DNA of 64,000 bases from NCBI GenBank assembly GCA_016717105.1, contig JADKGF010000015.1, positions 62,001-126,000 of the forward strand, given 5' to 3'. The stretch is from Saprospiraceae bacterium. GTDB taxonomy: Bacteria; Bacteroidota; Bacteroidia; Chitinophagales; Saprospiraceae. The translations under genes and the position numbers were made by a program. The notes beneath the pieces were generated by a model. The model saw nothing but the letters and a program-made list of their open reading frames with translations, did no database searches and had not been told where the DNA came from. Numbering within the stretch: position 1 is the first letter of the stretch; every line of letters starts with the position of its first letter. Of the stretch, positions 53,165 through 61,966 are shown in pieces.

Positions 53165-54319
53165 ATGGCATTTGCATTTAATACATCCTATGCATCCGTG
53201 GATATGCTAAGGGAAAGGGCCAAACTAAAAATTCCAAAATTTGCATTTGAATATTTAGATGGTGGTTGCAATAATGAGCTGAATTTGGCAAAAAATACAA
53301 AAGAAATTAGAGATATCGAACTAAAACCTATTTACACTAAGCCTTTTGCCTCTGCCGATTTGAAGACTTCCATCTTGGGAATGGAGTATGACCTGCCATT
53401 TGGTATTTCGCCTATTGGGTTGCAAGGTTTGATGTGGCCTGGAGCTTCTGAAATATTGGCCAAAGCCGCATTTGAATCCAATATTCCATATATATTGAGC
53501 ACAGTGGGTACTGCTGATATAGAGACTATTGCTAAAATCACTGAAGGAAAAGCTTGGTTTCAGTTGTATCATCCCAAAGATATATCCATTAGGGATCAAT
53601 TGATTCAACGTTGCAAAGATGTAGATGTACCTGTTTTAGTTATTTTGGCAGACGTACCGTCATTCGGATATCGCCCAAAAGAAATAAAAAACGGACTATC
53701 GATACCTCCTAAAATGACATTGAGAAATATTGCTCAAATTGTAGCCCGTCCACATTGGGCACTTTCTACATTAAAACATGGACAACCAAGTTTCAAAACT
53801 TTGGCACCATATATTCCCAAAAACTTGAGTTTAAAACATCTTGGACTTTTTATGAATAATATGTTTTCTGGGCGGATCGACGAAAATCGAATTGGTCAAA
53901 TTCGTGATTTATGGAAAGGGAAGCTCGTCGTAAAAGGTATTGAAAGTCGCGTAGATGCTGACGTGATGATTAAGCTCGGTATAGATGGAATAATCGTATC
54001 CAATCATGGTGGACGCCAACTCGATCAGGCACAGTCCTCTATCCGAGCATTGGATAATCTTGTACCATTGTATAAGGATAAGATTACCATTATGATGGAT
54101 AGTGGCATTAGATCAGGGACTGACATTGCTGGTGTATTAGCAAGTGGAGCCGAATTTGGATTCTTAGGTAGATCATTTATGTATGGTGTCGCAGCTTTGG
54201 GTACACATGGTGGTGATCAGGTGATTCATATCCTGAAAACAGAACTGAAGCAAGTCATGGAACAAGTAGGATGTGAAAATCCCAATAAGCTACATAACTT
54301 TCTATTGGGGCGAAAGTAA
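53165..54319 (+). CDS. lldD: FMN-dependent alpha-hydroxy-acid dehydrogenase, probable L-lactate dehydrogenase
   Basis: 384 residues. Family landmarks: PKFAFEYLDGGCNNE at the N-terminus, FGISPIGLQGLMWPGAS (FMN binding), FQLYHPKD, VVKGIESRVDADVMIKLG (FMN-binding Lys), and SNHGGRQLD with the catalytic His followed by the substrate Arg; GIRSGTDIAGVLASGAEFGFLGRSFMYG closes the flavin site. It oxidises L-lactate, the product of lactaldehyde oxidation, to pyruvate. The gene starts one base after the kinase stop, as the last gene of the rhamnose cluster on this strand. No clear terminator is visible in the 46-bp gap to the convergent gene. Confidence 0.88.
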   Translation: MAFAFNTSYASVDMLRERAKLKIPKFAFEYLDGGCNNELNLAKNTKEIRDIELKPIYTKPFASADLKTSILGMEYDLPFGISPIGLQGLMWPGASEILAKAAFESNIPYILSTVGTADIETIAKITEGKAWFQLYHPKDISIRDQLIQRCKDVDVPVLVILADVPSFGYRPKEIKNGLSIPPKMTLRNIAQIVARPHWALSTLKHGQPSFKTLAPYIPKNLSLKHLGLFMNNMFSGRIDENRIGQIRDLWKGKLVVKGIESRVDADVMIKLGIDGIIVSNHGGRQLDQAQSSIRALDNLVPLYKDKITIMMDSGIRSGTDIAGVLASGAEFGFLGRSFMYGVAALGTHGGDQVIHILKTELKQVMEQVGCENPNKLHNFLLGRK

Positions 54320-54365
54320 CTGAGCATAAGGCACAAACTTAAGTTTTCAATATGAACAGCTTATA

Positions 54366-55229
54366 TTATTGCCTTAAAACCTTCCATCTTATCAGCCAGT
54401 TTTCAAGTAAAGATGCCCATTGCCTGATGGCAAAATCATCTACCAATAAGCCTAAACCATGATTTCCATGCTCAAAAATGTGCAATTCAGCAGGGATGCC
54501 TTTCGACCTAAGTGCTAAATAATATGAGACACTGTTTTGCACGGGCACTACATTATCGTCACCAGTGGTAAATATGAAAGTAGGTGGTGTAGATACTGTT
54601 ACATGTTTTTCATTGGAAAGGAATTGTATATCTTCCAAATCAGGTGTAGGACCCAAAAGGAAACGTCTTGATCCCCAGTGTGTGTAGTCGCTATCCATAT
54701 TGATGACTGGGTAACCAAGCACACAAAAATTGGGTAAAGAACTTATTTTATCTATGTCATCTTTCGCTAACGGATCACCGGAATCACTATGGTTAGCCAA
54801 AGTACTCGCTAAGTGTCCTCCAGCTGAAAAGCCCATGATGCCTATTAAATCTTGGGAATATCCATATTTATCCGCATGGTGACGTGCTAGTCTTAGAGCT
54901 CTTTTAGCATCATGTAACATTTGCGGATGCTTATGCCCACTACCATCAAATTTTCCTAATGAATATCTCAATACATAAGCAAAACAACCTCTATCAGCGT
55001 ACCATTGTGCCACTTGCAAACCTTCATGATCCATAGCCAAACCTTGATATCCACCACCAGGAAAAATAATGACTGCTGCTTTTGTTGCTATTCCCTTGGG
55101 CTTATACGCAAACATAGCAGGATCATCTTGACCATTTTTTTGTTTATATAAAAATATTGTATCGGCAGCCTGACTGAAAAAAGTATTTGGAAATGATAAC
55201 ATGATAATAAGTATTAATATATATTTCAT
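54366..55229 (-). CDS. Secreted alpha/beta-hydrolase, carbohydrate acetylesterase-like
   Basis: 287 residues with a signal peptide ending FFSQ. Oxyanion region FPGGGYQGLA, nucleophile elbow GFSAGG (Ser135), acid TGDDNVVP (Asp224 or 225) and His257 in HGNHGLG give a full catalytic set. The sequence resembles the BD-FAE/xylanase-associated acetylesterases of Bacteroidota. In a rhamnose/uronate regulon it probably removes acetyl or other acyl groups from the polymer or its fragments. It is the last gene of the minus-strand operon that begins at 58848. Confidence 0.82.
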   Translation of the reverse strand: MKYILILIIMLSFPNTFFSQAADTIFLYKQKNGQDDPAMFAYKPKGIATKAAVIIFPGGGYQGLAMDHEGLQVAQWYADRGCFAYVLRYSLGKFDGSGHKHPQMLHDAKRALRLARHHADKYGYSQDLIGIMGFSAGGHLASTLANHSDSGDPLAKDDIDKISSLPNFCVLGYPVINMDSDYTHWGSRRFLLGPTPDLEDIQFLSNEKHVTVSTPPTFIFTTGDDNVVPVQNSVSYYLALRSKGIPAELHIFEHGNHGLGLLVDDFAIRQWASLLENWLIRWKVLRQ

Positions 55230-55245
55230 TGATATTATTTTATAA

Positions 55246-56298
55246 TTACAAATAAGTCGATATAGTACTGGCTAAACCAATTAGTAAAATAGAAGCCAAA
55301 ACCACTGTTAAACCAAGTACAAGCGTAACATTTGTTTTTTTAGCTACTCCTTGCCATTCATGATAATAAATACCCCACAAATTGCTGATCAAAATAATAA
55401 ACGCCATGTGAATTGACCAGCTTGCAAACTCCAGATTCTTACCAATATAAGTGGTGCCCATACCGTAGAAAAAGAATTGTAAATACCAAGTGATTCCACC
55501 TAACATCGCCCAAATATAATTGTTATTTCGATGTTGAGTCTTAATGGTATAATCAGAAAAAGATTTTTTTCTATAATTAAGAAACAAGCTGTAAATTCCA
55601 TTAGAGGTAATGCCTCCCAATAAAATGTACACCAATAGTACATTGTTTTTAAAAAGATCATTGGTACCCATGGTGCTGGTAAGTTCGGCTATGGGTTTTC
55701 CGGCTTCTAGTCCGAAGGCAAAACATGCACTTAAAATGCCGGATATTATGGCAACTAGCAGACCTTTTTTGAAATCAAACTCGTGTATCGCAGATGTTTT
55801 CACATTATTCTCCATCCTATATTGTTTTTCTTTTTGAACACCTGCAAATCCAACAATTATAATACCTACCAAACATAAAAGTATTCCGATAAGCGTGATA
55901 AATCCTGTGTCTGTATGAATCAAATTTGTAAAAGTGCCGTTAAATATTGGTGGAATAAGTGTCCCAAAAGCAGTACATAAACCCAATGCCACTGTCATTC
56001 CTAATGAAATGCCTAAATATCGCATACTCAGTCCAAATGTAAGTCCACCTATTCCCCAAAGAACGCCAAAAATATAGGTAATTGCGAAAGCAGAAATATC
56101 AGTTTGTGCAATGACTTCTAAAGGCTTATCAACAGTAAGATATGCAAATAAAATGGGTGATATAACCCATGCAGCAATACCGAGTATCATCCATGCAGAT
56201 TCCCAATGCCAACCTTTGACTTGTTTGATAGGAATATAAAAACTACCAGCAGCAAAGCCACCAAGTGCATGAAATAATATTCCCAAGATTGATCCCAT
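55246..56298 (-). CDS. rhaT: L-rhamnose:proton symporter (RhaT family)
   Basis: 350 residues with about ten hydrophobic segments and the typical RhaT opening GILFHALGGFAAGSFYIPIKQVKGWHWESAWMI, then GVLWGIGGLTFGLSMRYLGISLGMTVALGLCTAFGTLIPP and WYLQFFFYGMGTTYIG. The length matches Escherichia coli RhaT (344). It imports L-rhamnose across the inner membrane; the isomerase, kinase and aldolase genes are in the convergent operon, so transport and catabolism are encoded on opposite strands of one locus. Confidence 0.92.
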   Translation of the reverse strand: MGSILGILFHALGGFAAGSFYIPIKQVKGWHWESAWMILGIAAWVISPILFAYLTVDKPLEVIAQTDISAFAITYIFGVLWGIGGLTFGLSMRYLGISLGMTVALGLCTAFGTLIPPIFNGTFTNLIHTDTGFITLIGILLCLVGIIIVGFAGVQKEKQYRMENNVKTSAIHEFDFKKGLLVAIISGILSACFAFGLEAGKPIAELTSTMGTNDLFKNNVLLVYILLGGITSNGIYSLFLNYRKKSFSDYTIKTQHRNNNYIWAMLGGITWYLQFFFYGMGTTYIGKNLEFASWSIHMAFIILISNLWGIYYHEWQGVAKKTNVTLVLGLTVVLASILLIGLASTISTYL

Positions 56299-56322
56299 TG
56301 TTTTGTTTTAATATTTTAAGCC

Positions 56323-57285
56323 TTAAGCTGCTTCAAAATTTTTAGTTAGTAATGCCCTTGCGGTCATTAGATCTTGTGATGAAAAAGGATTTGCATTAGC
56401 TGCTGTCAGTGCATCATCTATTTCCTTTTTGTTTTTAGCACCACTTAATACGGTATTTACACCAGTTTGATCTATTACTGCTCTAAGTGCCGCTTGTGCC
56501 ATGTTGCGAATATCACCATCAATCAAAAACTCAAATTTTGCTACCTGATCTATTCTTTCGGCAATTTCATCTATTGTATATCGACTATTAAGTGTGCCAT
56601 TAGCAAAGACCGTTTCCCTATTTATAGACCCTGATAAAAAACCATTTGCGAGACATTCTCTTGCAACAATACCGACAGGATATTGGCTTAGGTCTTTGAT
56701 GAGTGATTCTGATTCCCTATTGAGCAAACTGAAAACTACCTGGACTACATCTATTTTATTATCTAAGGCCCACTGCCTGGCCATCTGTTCAGTTTTATGG
56801 AAATTGGAGATCGAATGCCCAATGAATCTTACTTTGCCTGATGTGACGACTTCGTTGATCCCTTCCCATACATCATCCAATATTTCGTCTGCATAAAATG
56901 GAGAGTGAAAAAAAAGTACATCAATATAATCTGTCTGCAATCGCATCAAACTTTCATCTACAGAAGCCAAGATTCTTTCTTTATTGAATTGTGATGAGCC
57001 ATCTTTAATCGTTGGATTTCGCCCAAATTTGGTTTGAATTATTACATCCTTTCTTATACCTTTTAGAGCCTTTCCTAGGACTATCTCAGCTACACCATCT
57101 TGTATTTTTGTGCCATATTGTGGTGCAGTATCGAAAAGGTTTATACCATTGTGGAAGGCATGATGGATAGCATTTATACCGTCCAATTCTGAGACTCCAC
57201 CATATACATTATTGCCATAAGCCCATGTCCCTAAGCCGATTTTGCTTACTGGCAAGTTTGTTCTGCCTAAAATATTATATTCCAT
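56323..57285 (-). CDS. Aldo/keto reductase, sugar dehydrogenase-like
   Basis: 320 residues with the full AKR tetrad: Asp52 and Tyr57 in NLFDTAPQYG, Lys86 in IIQTKFG, and His127 in VLFFHSPF. N-terminal YNILGRTNLPVSKIGLGTWAYG is the usual glycine-rich start. Similar proteins oxidise or reduce L-fucose, L-galactose or L-rhamnose-type sugars. The substrate is not readable here; the operon suggests rhamnose or a modified deoxysugar. It is 2 bp from the creatininase-like gene. Confidence 0.8.
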   Translation of the reverse strand: MEYNILGRTNLPVSKIGLGTWAYGNNVYGGVSELDGINAIHHAFHNGINLFDTAPQYGTKIQDGVAEIVLGKALKGIRKDVIIQTKFGRNPTIKDGSSQFNKERILASVDESLMRLQTDYIDVLFFHSPFYADEILDDVWEGINEVVTSGKVRFIGHSISNFHKTEQMARQWALDNKIDVVQVVFSLLNRESESLIKDLSQYPVGIVARECLANGFLSGSINRETVFANGTLNSRYTIDEIAERIDQVAKFEFLIDGDIRNMAQAALRAVIDQTGVNTVLSGAKNKKEIDDALTAANANPFSSQDLMTARALLTKNFEAA

Positions 57286-57286
57286 T

Positions 57287-58016
57287 TTAACTTGGGTTTT
57301 TGCTCATTGCTTCATCAAGTAATATATTGATTATTTTCGAAGCATTAGTTATAAACAAATGTGCAATCTCACTACCTAATCCAGCGTTTGCATGCCTTGG
57401 ATCCAAGCCGGAAATGCCATCTTCTATAAGAGAAGTAGGGCGATCTTGGGGCAAGAGTGACAAATCTACTGACTCAGGGTCATAAAATAATTGCAGCGAA
57501 GTTTCACCCAACGCTGAATGATTGGCTTCAAGCATGTGTATTGGTAAAATATCAAATTCCGCTAAGGTCCAAAATCTGTGAGAAGGGTATAGTAATGCAA
57601 AGTCTTGACTGACTTGACGCAATATATTTAAATGTGGTTCACCCGCATGTCCCGACAGACAAACGATAACCTTAAAACCTGCATCGATCAATTGATGAAA
57701 ATATTCAACACACGTTTGTAGTATAAGTGACTCTGAGAATTCTATACTATGCTTTAAAATCAACACCGGGATAAGATTTGATGAGGTTTGCCGCTTGATA
57801 AATAGGTGGTAATACCAATCCTCCACATGCTTTAGCAAGATCTATACATAGATTATATGCCTTAATGCTGTCTAAACCTACAGGATTGTGATAACTATGA
57901 TATTCTAAAGCACCCCAAGGTAGATAAACGATAGGATAATAACGTTGAATATTTTCAATTTTATCAGGTCTCGATTGATGGTATAAGGCCCATGGTTTTG
58001 TATTTTTATCGCTCAT
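57287..58016 (-). CDS. Creatininase-family amidohydrolase-like protein, one frameshift
   Basis: About 243 residues from ATG 58016, which gives MSDKNTKPWALYHQ; longer starts run into the preceding gene. The N-terminal half has the metal-binding creatininase pattern YLPWGALEYHSYHNPVGLDS (Glu, His, Asp), and the C-terminal half has VIVCLSGHAGEPHLNILRQ and a late ANAGLGSEIAHLF. The frame breaks near 57750-57756: changing one base of the TTTTAAAG stretch joins SYPGVDFK to HSIEFSESLILQT. The family hydrolyses cyclic amides or removes formamide groups; other members have unknown roles in sugar operons. The function here is unknown. Confidence 0.75.
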
Positions 58017-58023
58017 AAGATCT

Positions 58024-58848
58024 TTATTCCCATGCTTTGCTATAAATGATTGGATTCTGGTTTTCATCATTTAGATAGTCTCCAATATTTAGATTGGTTA
58101 TTTGCTCATCAGATAGTATATTTTGTGTGCCGTTGAAGGTGACATCATGTGGCATATATACACAAGTCATCGCTCGCCTTGTTCCATTGGTCATATTTGC
58201 ACCAGCAGCGTGTAAGGTAAGACCATTATGGAAGGTACAGCTGCCCGCCTTCAATTCTGCCTTTACTGGTTTTTTAAATTTGTAATCTGGATACTTTTTG
58301 AAGATGTCACCAATATTAGTACTGATACCTGGTTCTTCGAGTTTTGTGTGTTGATGTGAGCCTGGCATAAAATACATACATCCATTATCCACGGTTACAT
58401 CTTCTAATGCAACCCATATGCTCAGCGCCTCTCTGTTGTTAAAAGACCAAAAAGGTGTATCTACATGCCATGCGGTAGGATTTGCCCAAGGTTGTTTTAC
58501 CAAAGACTGATCATGCCAAATCCGTACAGCGTCAGTTTGCATAAGCTGACTGGCCATTTTGCCGATACGTTTATCAGTAATGATAGACTTAACATCTTCG
58601 TTGGACTGCCATAGATTGATTATTTGATCAAAAACATTTCCAAAATATGTAGCTTCTTTATTTATGCCATCATCTTGGCCAGTTTTAATTTCAGAATGGA
58701 TGAATTTTCGGCCATTTCTTTCTAAAAGGGCTTTTTGTATTGCAATATTCCAAAATTCTAATTCTTGGCTGTTCAGAAAATTATTAAGAATGAGAAATCC
58801 ATTCTCCCTGTAATCCTGGATTTGTTCGTTTGTCAATTCGAAATTCAT
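58024..58848 (-). CDS. Phytanoyl-CoA dioxygenase (PhyH) family Fe(II)/2-oxoglutarate oxygenase
   Basis: 274 residues. The iron triad is visible: His128 and Asp130 in AWHVDTPFW, and His213 in LHAAGANM, with Arg224 as the probable 2-oxoglutarate ligand. QDYRENGFLILNNFL at the N-terminus is typical of the family. It is the first gene of the minus-strand operon with esterase, RhaT, AKR and creatininase-like genes, transcribed away from the palindrome at 58944. The substrate is unknown; oxidation of a modified sugar or sugar acid is an inference from the operon only. Confidence 0.85.
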   Translation of the reverse strand: MNFELTNEQIQDYRENGFLILNNFLNSQELEFWNIAIQKALLERNGRKFIHSEIKTGQDDGINKEATYFGNVFDQIINLWQSNEDVKSIITDKRIGKMASQLMQTDAVRIWHDQSLVKQPWANPTAWHVDTPFWSFNNREALSIWVALEDVTVDNGCMYFMPGSHQHTKLEEPGISTNIGDIFKKYPDYKFKKPVKAELKAGSCTFHNGLTLHAAGANMTNGTRRAMTCVYMPHDVTFNGTQNILSDEQITNLNIGDYLNDENQNPIIYSKAWE

Positions 58849-58943
58849 TTTTTAATATTTAGGTTAATTTGTTAAAAATCAATTTGTTAAAAATATCATT
58901 ATTAAAAATATAAATAATGCCCATCTTTTTATTGCAAAAATAC

Positions 58944-58955
58944 ACAAACGTTTGT
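58944..58955. promoter_or_regulatory. LacI-type operator (ACAAACGTTTGT) between divergent operons
   Basis: Perfect 12-bp palindrome containing the same CAAACGTTTG core as at 39356, midway in the 150-bp gap between the PhyH operon and the second receptor. On the minus strand it is followed after 2 nt by TATTTTTG, a TAnnTTTG match; on the plus strand TAAATTTG (58966-58973) lies 11 nt downstream. One site could control both directions. Confidence 0.7.
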
Positions 58956-59005
58956 TTAAAATGTATAAATTTGCAACAAATAATTTCGACTGTTAATGGA
59001 ATTAT

Positions 59006-61955
59006 TTGATCTATTTTATTAAAAACCATATTAAATTGTCGGTTGTAGTGGCTTTTTCAAAAAATATTATCCTTTTTATTAGTGCAAACGTTTGTGTTAT
59101 TTACTGTTTATTGGGACAGTCACCAGGTTTACATGGATATATTTACGATAAGGAAACTTCAGAGCCTTTAATTGGTGCCAGCATCCTACTCGAAGGCACA
59201 AGTTTTGGCTCTGCCACCGATATTACTGGAAACTACCACATTTCAGGTATTCCTGTGGGTACTTATAATTTACAGATATCTTATTTAGGGTATGAGAATC
59301 TGAATGAAAAGGTGGAAATCTTACCCGATTTAACGAAAGAAATGAATTTTTATTTAAGTTATAGTGGAGTTCAGTTCGGAGCCGTCACTATTACTGCCCA
59401 AGCCAAAGGACAAGCCAAAGCAATAAATGATCAATTGAATTCAAATGTAATTAAAAATGTCATTGCTTCTGAAAAAATTCAGGAATTGCCGGATGCCAAT
59501 GCTGCGGAGACTATCTCTAGGTTGCCAGGCGTTTCTGTGCAAAGAACTGGTGGAGAAGGAAGCAAAGTTGTAGTGAGAGGGCTTTCACCAAAATATACAT
59601 CTATGATGGTCGAAGGCGTCAATATGGCAACAAGTGAAAATGACAGAAGTGCTGATATTAGTGCCATTTCTCCTTATTCACTTGGCGGCATAGAGTTGCT
59701 TAAAGCTATTACCGCAGACAAAGATGCTAATTTTGTAGGAGGCTCTATTAACTTTATTTTGCAGGAAGCAAAAAATAACTGGCATGCCAATATTATTATG
59801 CAAGCTGGGTATAATGGACTAAAGAAATCTGTAAATGATTACTTATTTACGGGTAGTATTTCCAATAGGTTTTTCAATCAGCGATTCGGAGTGTTTGCAC
59901 AAATCAATGCCGAAAACAGGAATAGAAGCTCCAATGATCAAGGTGCTACATACAATATTCGCGAATTAGATGGTAATAAGAAAGAAATTCATACCACCAA
60001 TCTCATACTTTCAGATATATATAGGCAAACAAAAGATTAGGGCAACTTTGGTTTTAGATTATGAAATAAAGGATGGAAAAATATTTTTGAAAAACTTCTA
60101 TAGTAGTGGTGCCACAGACATCAATAGGTACAATGAGGTTTACAATCTTGCAAATACCAATCGCACCTTCAGTCACGAGACATATCAAGAAAATTATAAC
60201 AATAATGCGCTAAACAATATTTTGTCTTACGAGCAGCGATTTGGCAAAATGTTAATACAATCTACATTTGCCAATTCTTTTTCTAATAAGAATGTGCCAT
60301 CCAATTTTTCATTCATTTTTGAACAAAGAAATGCCATAAAATCTGAAGTTCTAAATAGTATCATTCCACCATATGATTTATTGAATTATACTGTGGTTGA
60401 TGATAGCAATAGTTTTTGGAAACCATAAACGAAATATCGAGTAAAACTGAAGAAAAGCAAAATTCATTTACAGTAGATTTGCAGTATGATCGGAGTTTAT
60501 CAAAACAAATTTCTGGATTCCTAAAATTCGGAGGTAAATACCAGAATAAAAATCGCTTTTATGATAAAACCCATTATTTCGGTCGATTGAGGCTCAATAG
60601 TGGGCAGCAAGCAAAAGATGCCATCCTTACAGCTTATCCCGAGTTTCAAAATGTGGTACCTTTAGGAAGTACAAGTTTGCCTTTTTCGATTTTTGCGAAT
60701 ACAAATTTTGACCATGGCAACTACTTGGATGGTGAATATGCATTGGGTGCTGTAGCAGAAGTGGGAATTTTAAACAACGTCTTGGATATCATAAAGCACA
60801 ACGTTGGAGAAGGCGAATTTCAAACATTTGGGTTACACCAATATTTTTCTGAACGTGAAGATTATGCTGGTGAAGAATCCCTTTACGCTGGTTATATCAT
60901 GTCTGAAATTAATATTGGCACTAAAATTAAGTTGATACCAGGTTGGAGATATGAAAATAATACAACGACATATAATGGACCTTATGGTGATGCAACAGCT
61001 ACGGCTTTCCCAGAATTAAACTATTATTTTATAGATACTACGGTCACAAGAAGCAATAGCTTTTTACTTCCTATGATGCATGTTCGGTATAAGCCATTCT
61101 CATGGTTTGATGTCAGAATAGCCTACACTCACACACTCTCTCGCCCAAGTTATTTCCAATTTACACCAAGGCAGGATATATTGTCTGAAGTGGTGATCTT
61201 GAACAATCATCAATTACAGCCTGAATATTCTAAAAATATAGATGTATATCTCTCATTTCGTGATAATAAATTAGGGTTATTTACACTTGGCACATTTCAC
61301 AAGAAGATAGGAAATATGATTTTTGGATTGGACCGCAGAGTAATCCTTGATCCCAAGGAATATAATCTACCCGAGAGCACAAAAAATAGGGTCATATTCA
61401 CTCAAGCAAATAATGACAGAGTGGCAGCACTCAATGGTATTGAAATTGATTGGCAGACACACTTTTGGTACCACCAGGCTCCTGAAAGGCTTGGTGATAA
61501 ACCTAAATTATACGCATATTTATTCAAAAGCAGATTATCCACGCACTGTTATTGAACTCGGCAAGTTGGATCCAGTGACTTTTATGAGAGAACAACTCAA
61601 TATTGACTCATACTTAACAGACCGATTAGTGGATCAACCAAATGACATTTTTAATTTCCAGATAGGATATGATTATAAAGATTTTTCAGTCAGGATTTCT
61701 ACATTATACCAATCGCGGGTTTTTAAAGGTACCAATTTCTATCCGGAACTTACCCAATTTACAGAAGCATATAATAGGTGGGATATGTCTTTTAAACAAA
61801 GTCTGCCGCTGAAAGGATTTAAGGTATTCTGCAATCTCAATAATCTGACAAATGCGTCTGATAGAAACAGAATATCAGGTGCGCCGTGGAATACAAAAAT
61901 ACAGCAATACGGAAGATCAATTGATTTAGGTGTAAGATTTGAGTTTGAAAAATAA
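59006..61955 (+). CDS. TonB-dependent receptor (non-SusC type), several frameshifts
   Basis: About 980 residues, paralogous to the receptor at 39421. The start is uncertain: the frame opens at TTG 59006, while the nearest ATG (58996) is in another frame. A hydrophobic signal (IILFISANVCVIYCLLGQ) is followed by a carboxypeptidase-regulatory-like domain (LHGYIYDKETSEPLIGASILLEG), a plug (IQELPDANAAETISRLPGVSVQRTGGEGSKVVVRG) and a barrel ending IDLGVRFEFEK. Breaks occur near 60030 (then IRATLVLDYEIKDGK), at TTTTT 60413-60417 (one more T gives SFLETINEISSK), and near 61480 (then LKGLVINLNYTHIYSKADYPRT). All parts are present, so it is likely functional in the cell. It should import oligosaccharides of the same regulon. 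A beta-helix protein follows directly and no SusD is present. Confidence 0.84.
59085..59094. promoter_or_regulatory. Second CAAACGTTTG palindrome, inside the receptor's signal region
   Basis: The same perfect 10-bp palindrome lies 130-140 bp downstream of the 58944 site, within the presumed signal peptide codons of the receptor. It could be an auxiliary operator, or a sign that the true start is further downstream. Chance occurrence is also possible. Confidence 0.45.
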
Positions 61956-61966
61956 AATTTTAAGTA

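Noticed and set aside
54340..54351. Perfect palindrome AAACTTAAGTTT between convergent lldD and esterase genes
   Set aside because: All-AT except two bases and with no loop, so it is a poor terminator. Followed by only a short T run; not called.
57704..57713. CACACGTTTG, one mismatch from the operator palindrome
   Set aside because: It lies inside the creatininase-like coding sequence, away from any promoter; likely chance.
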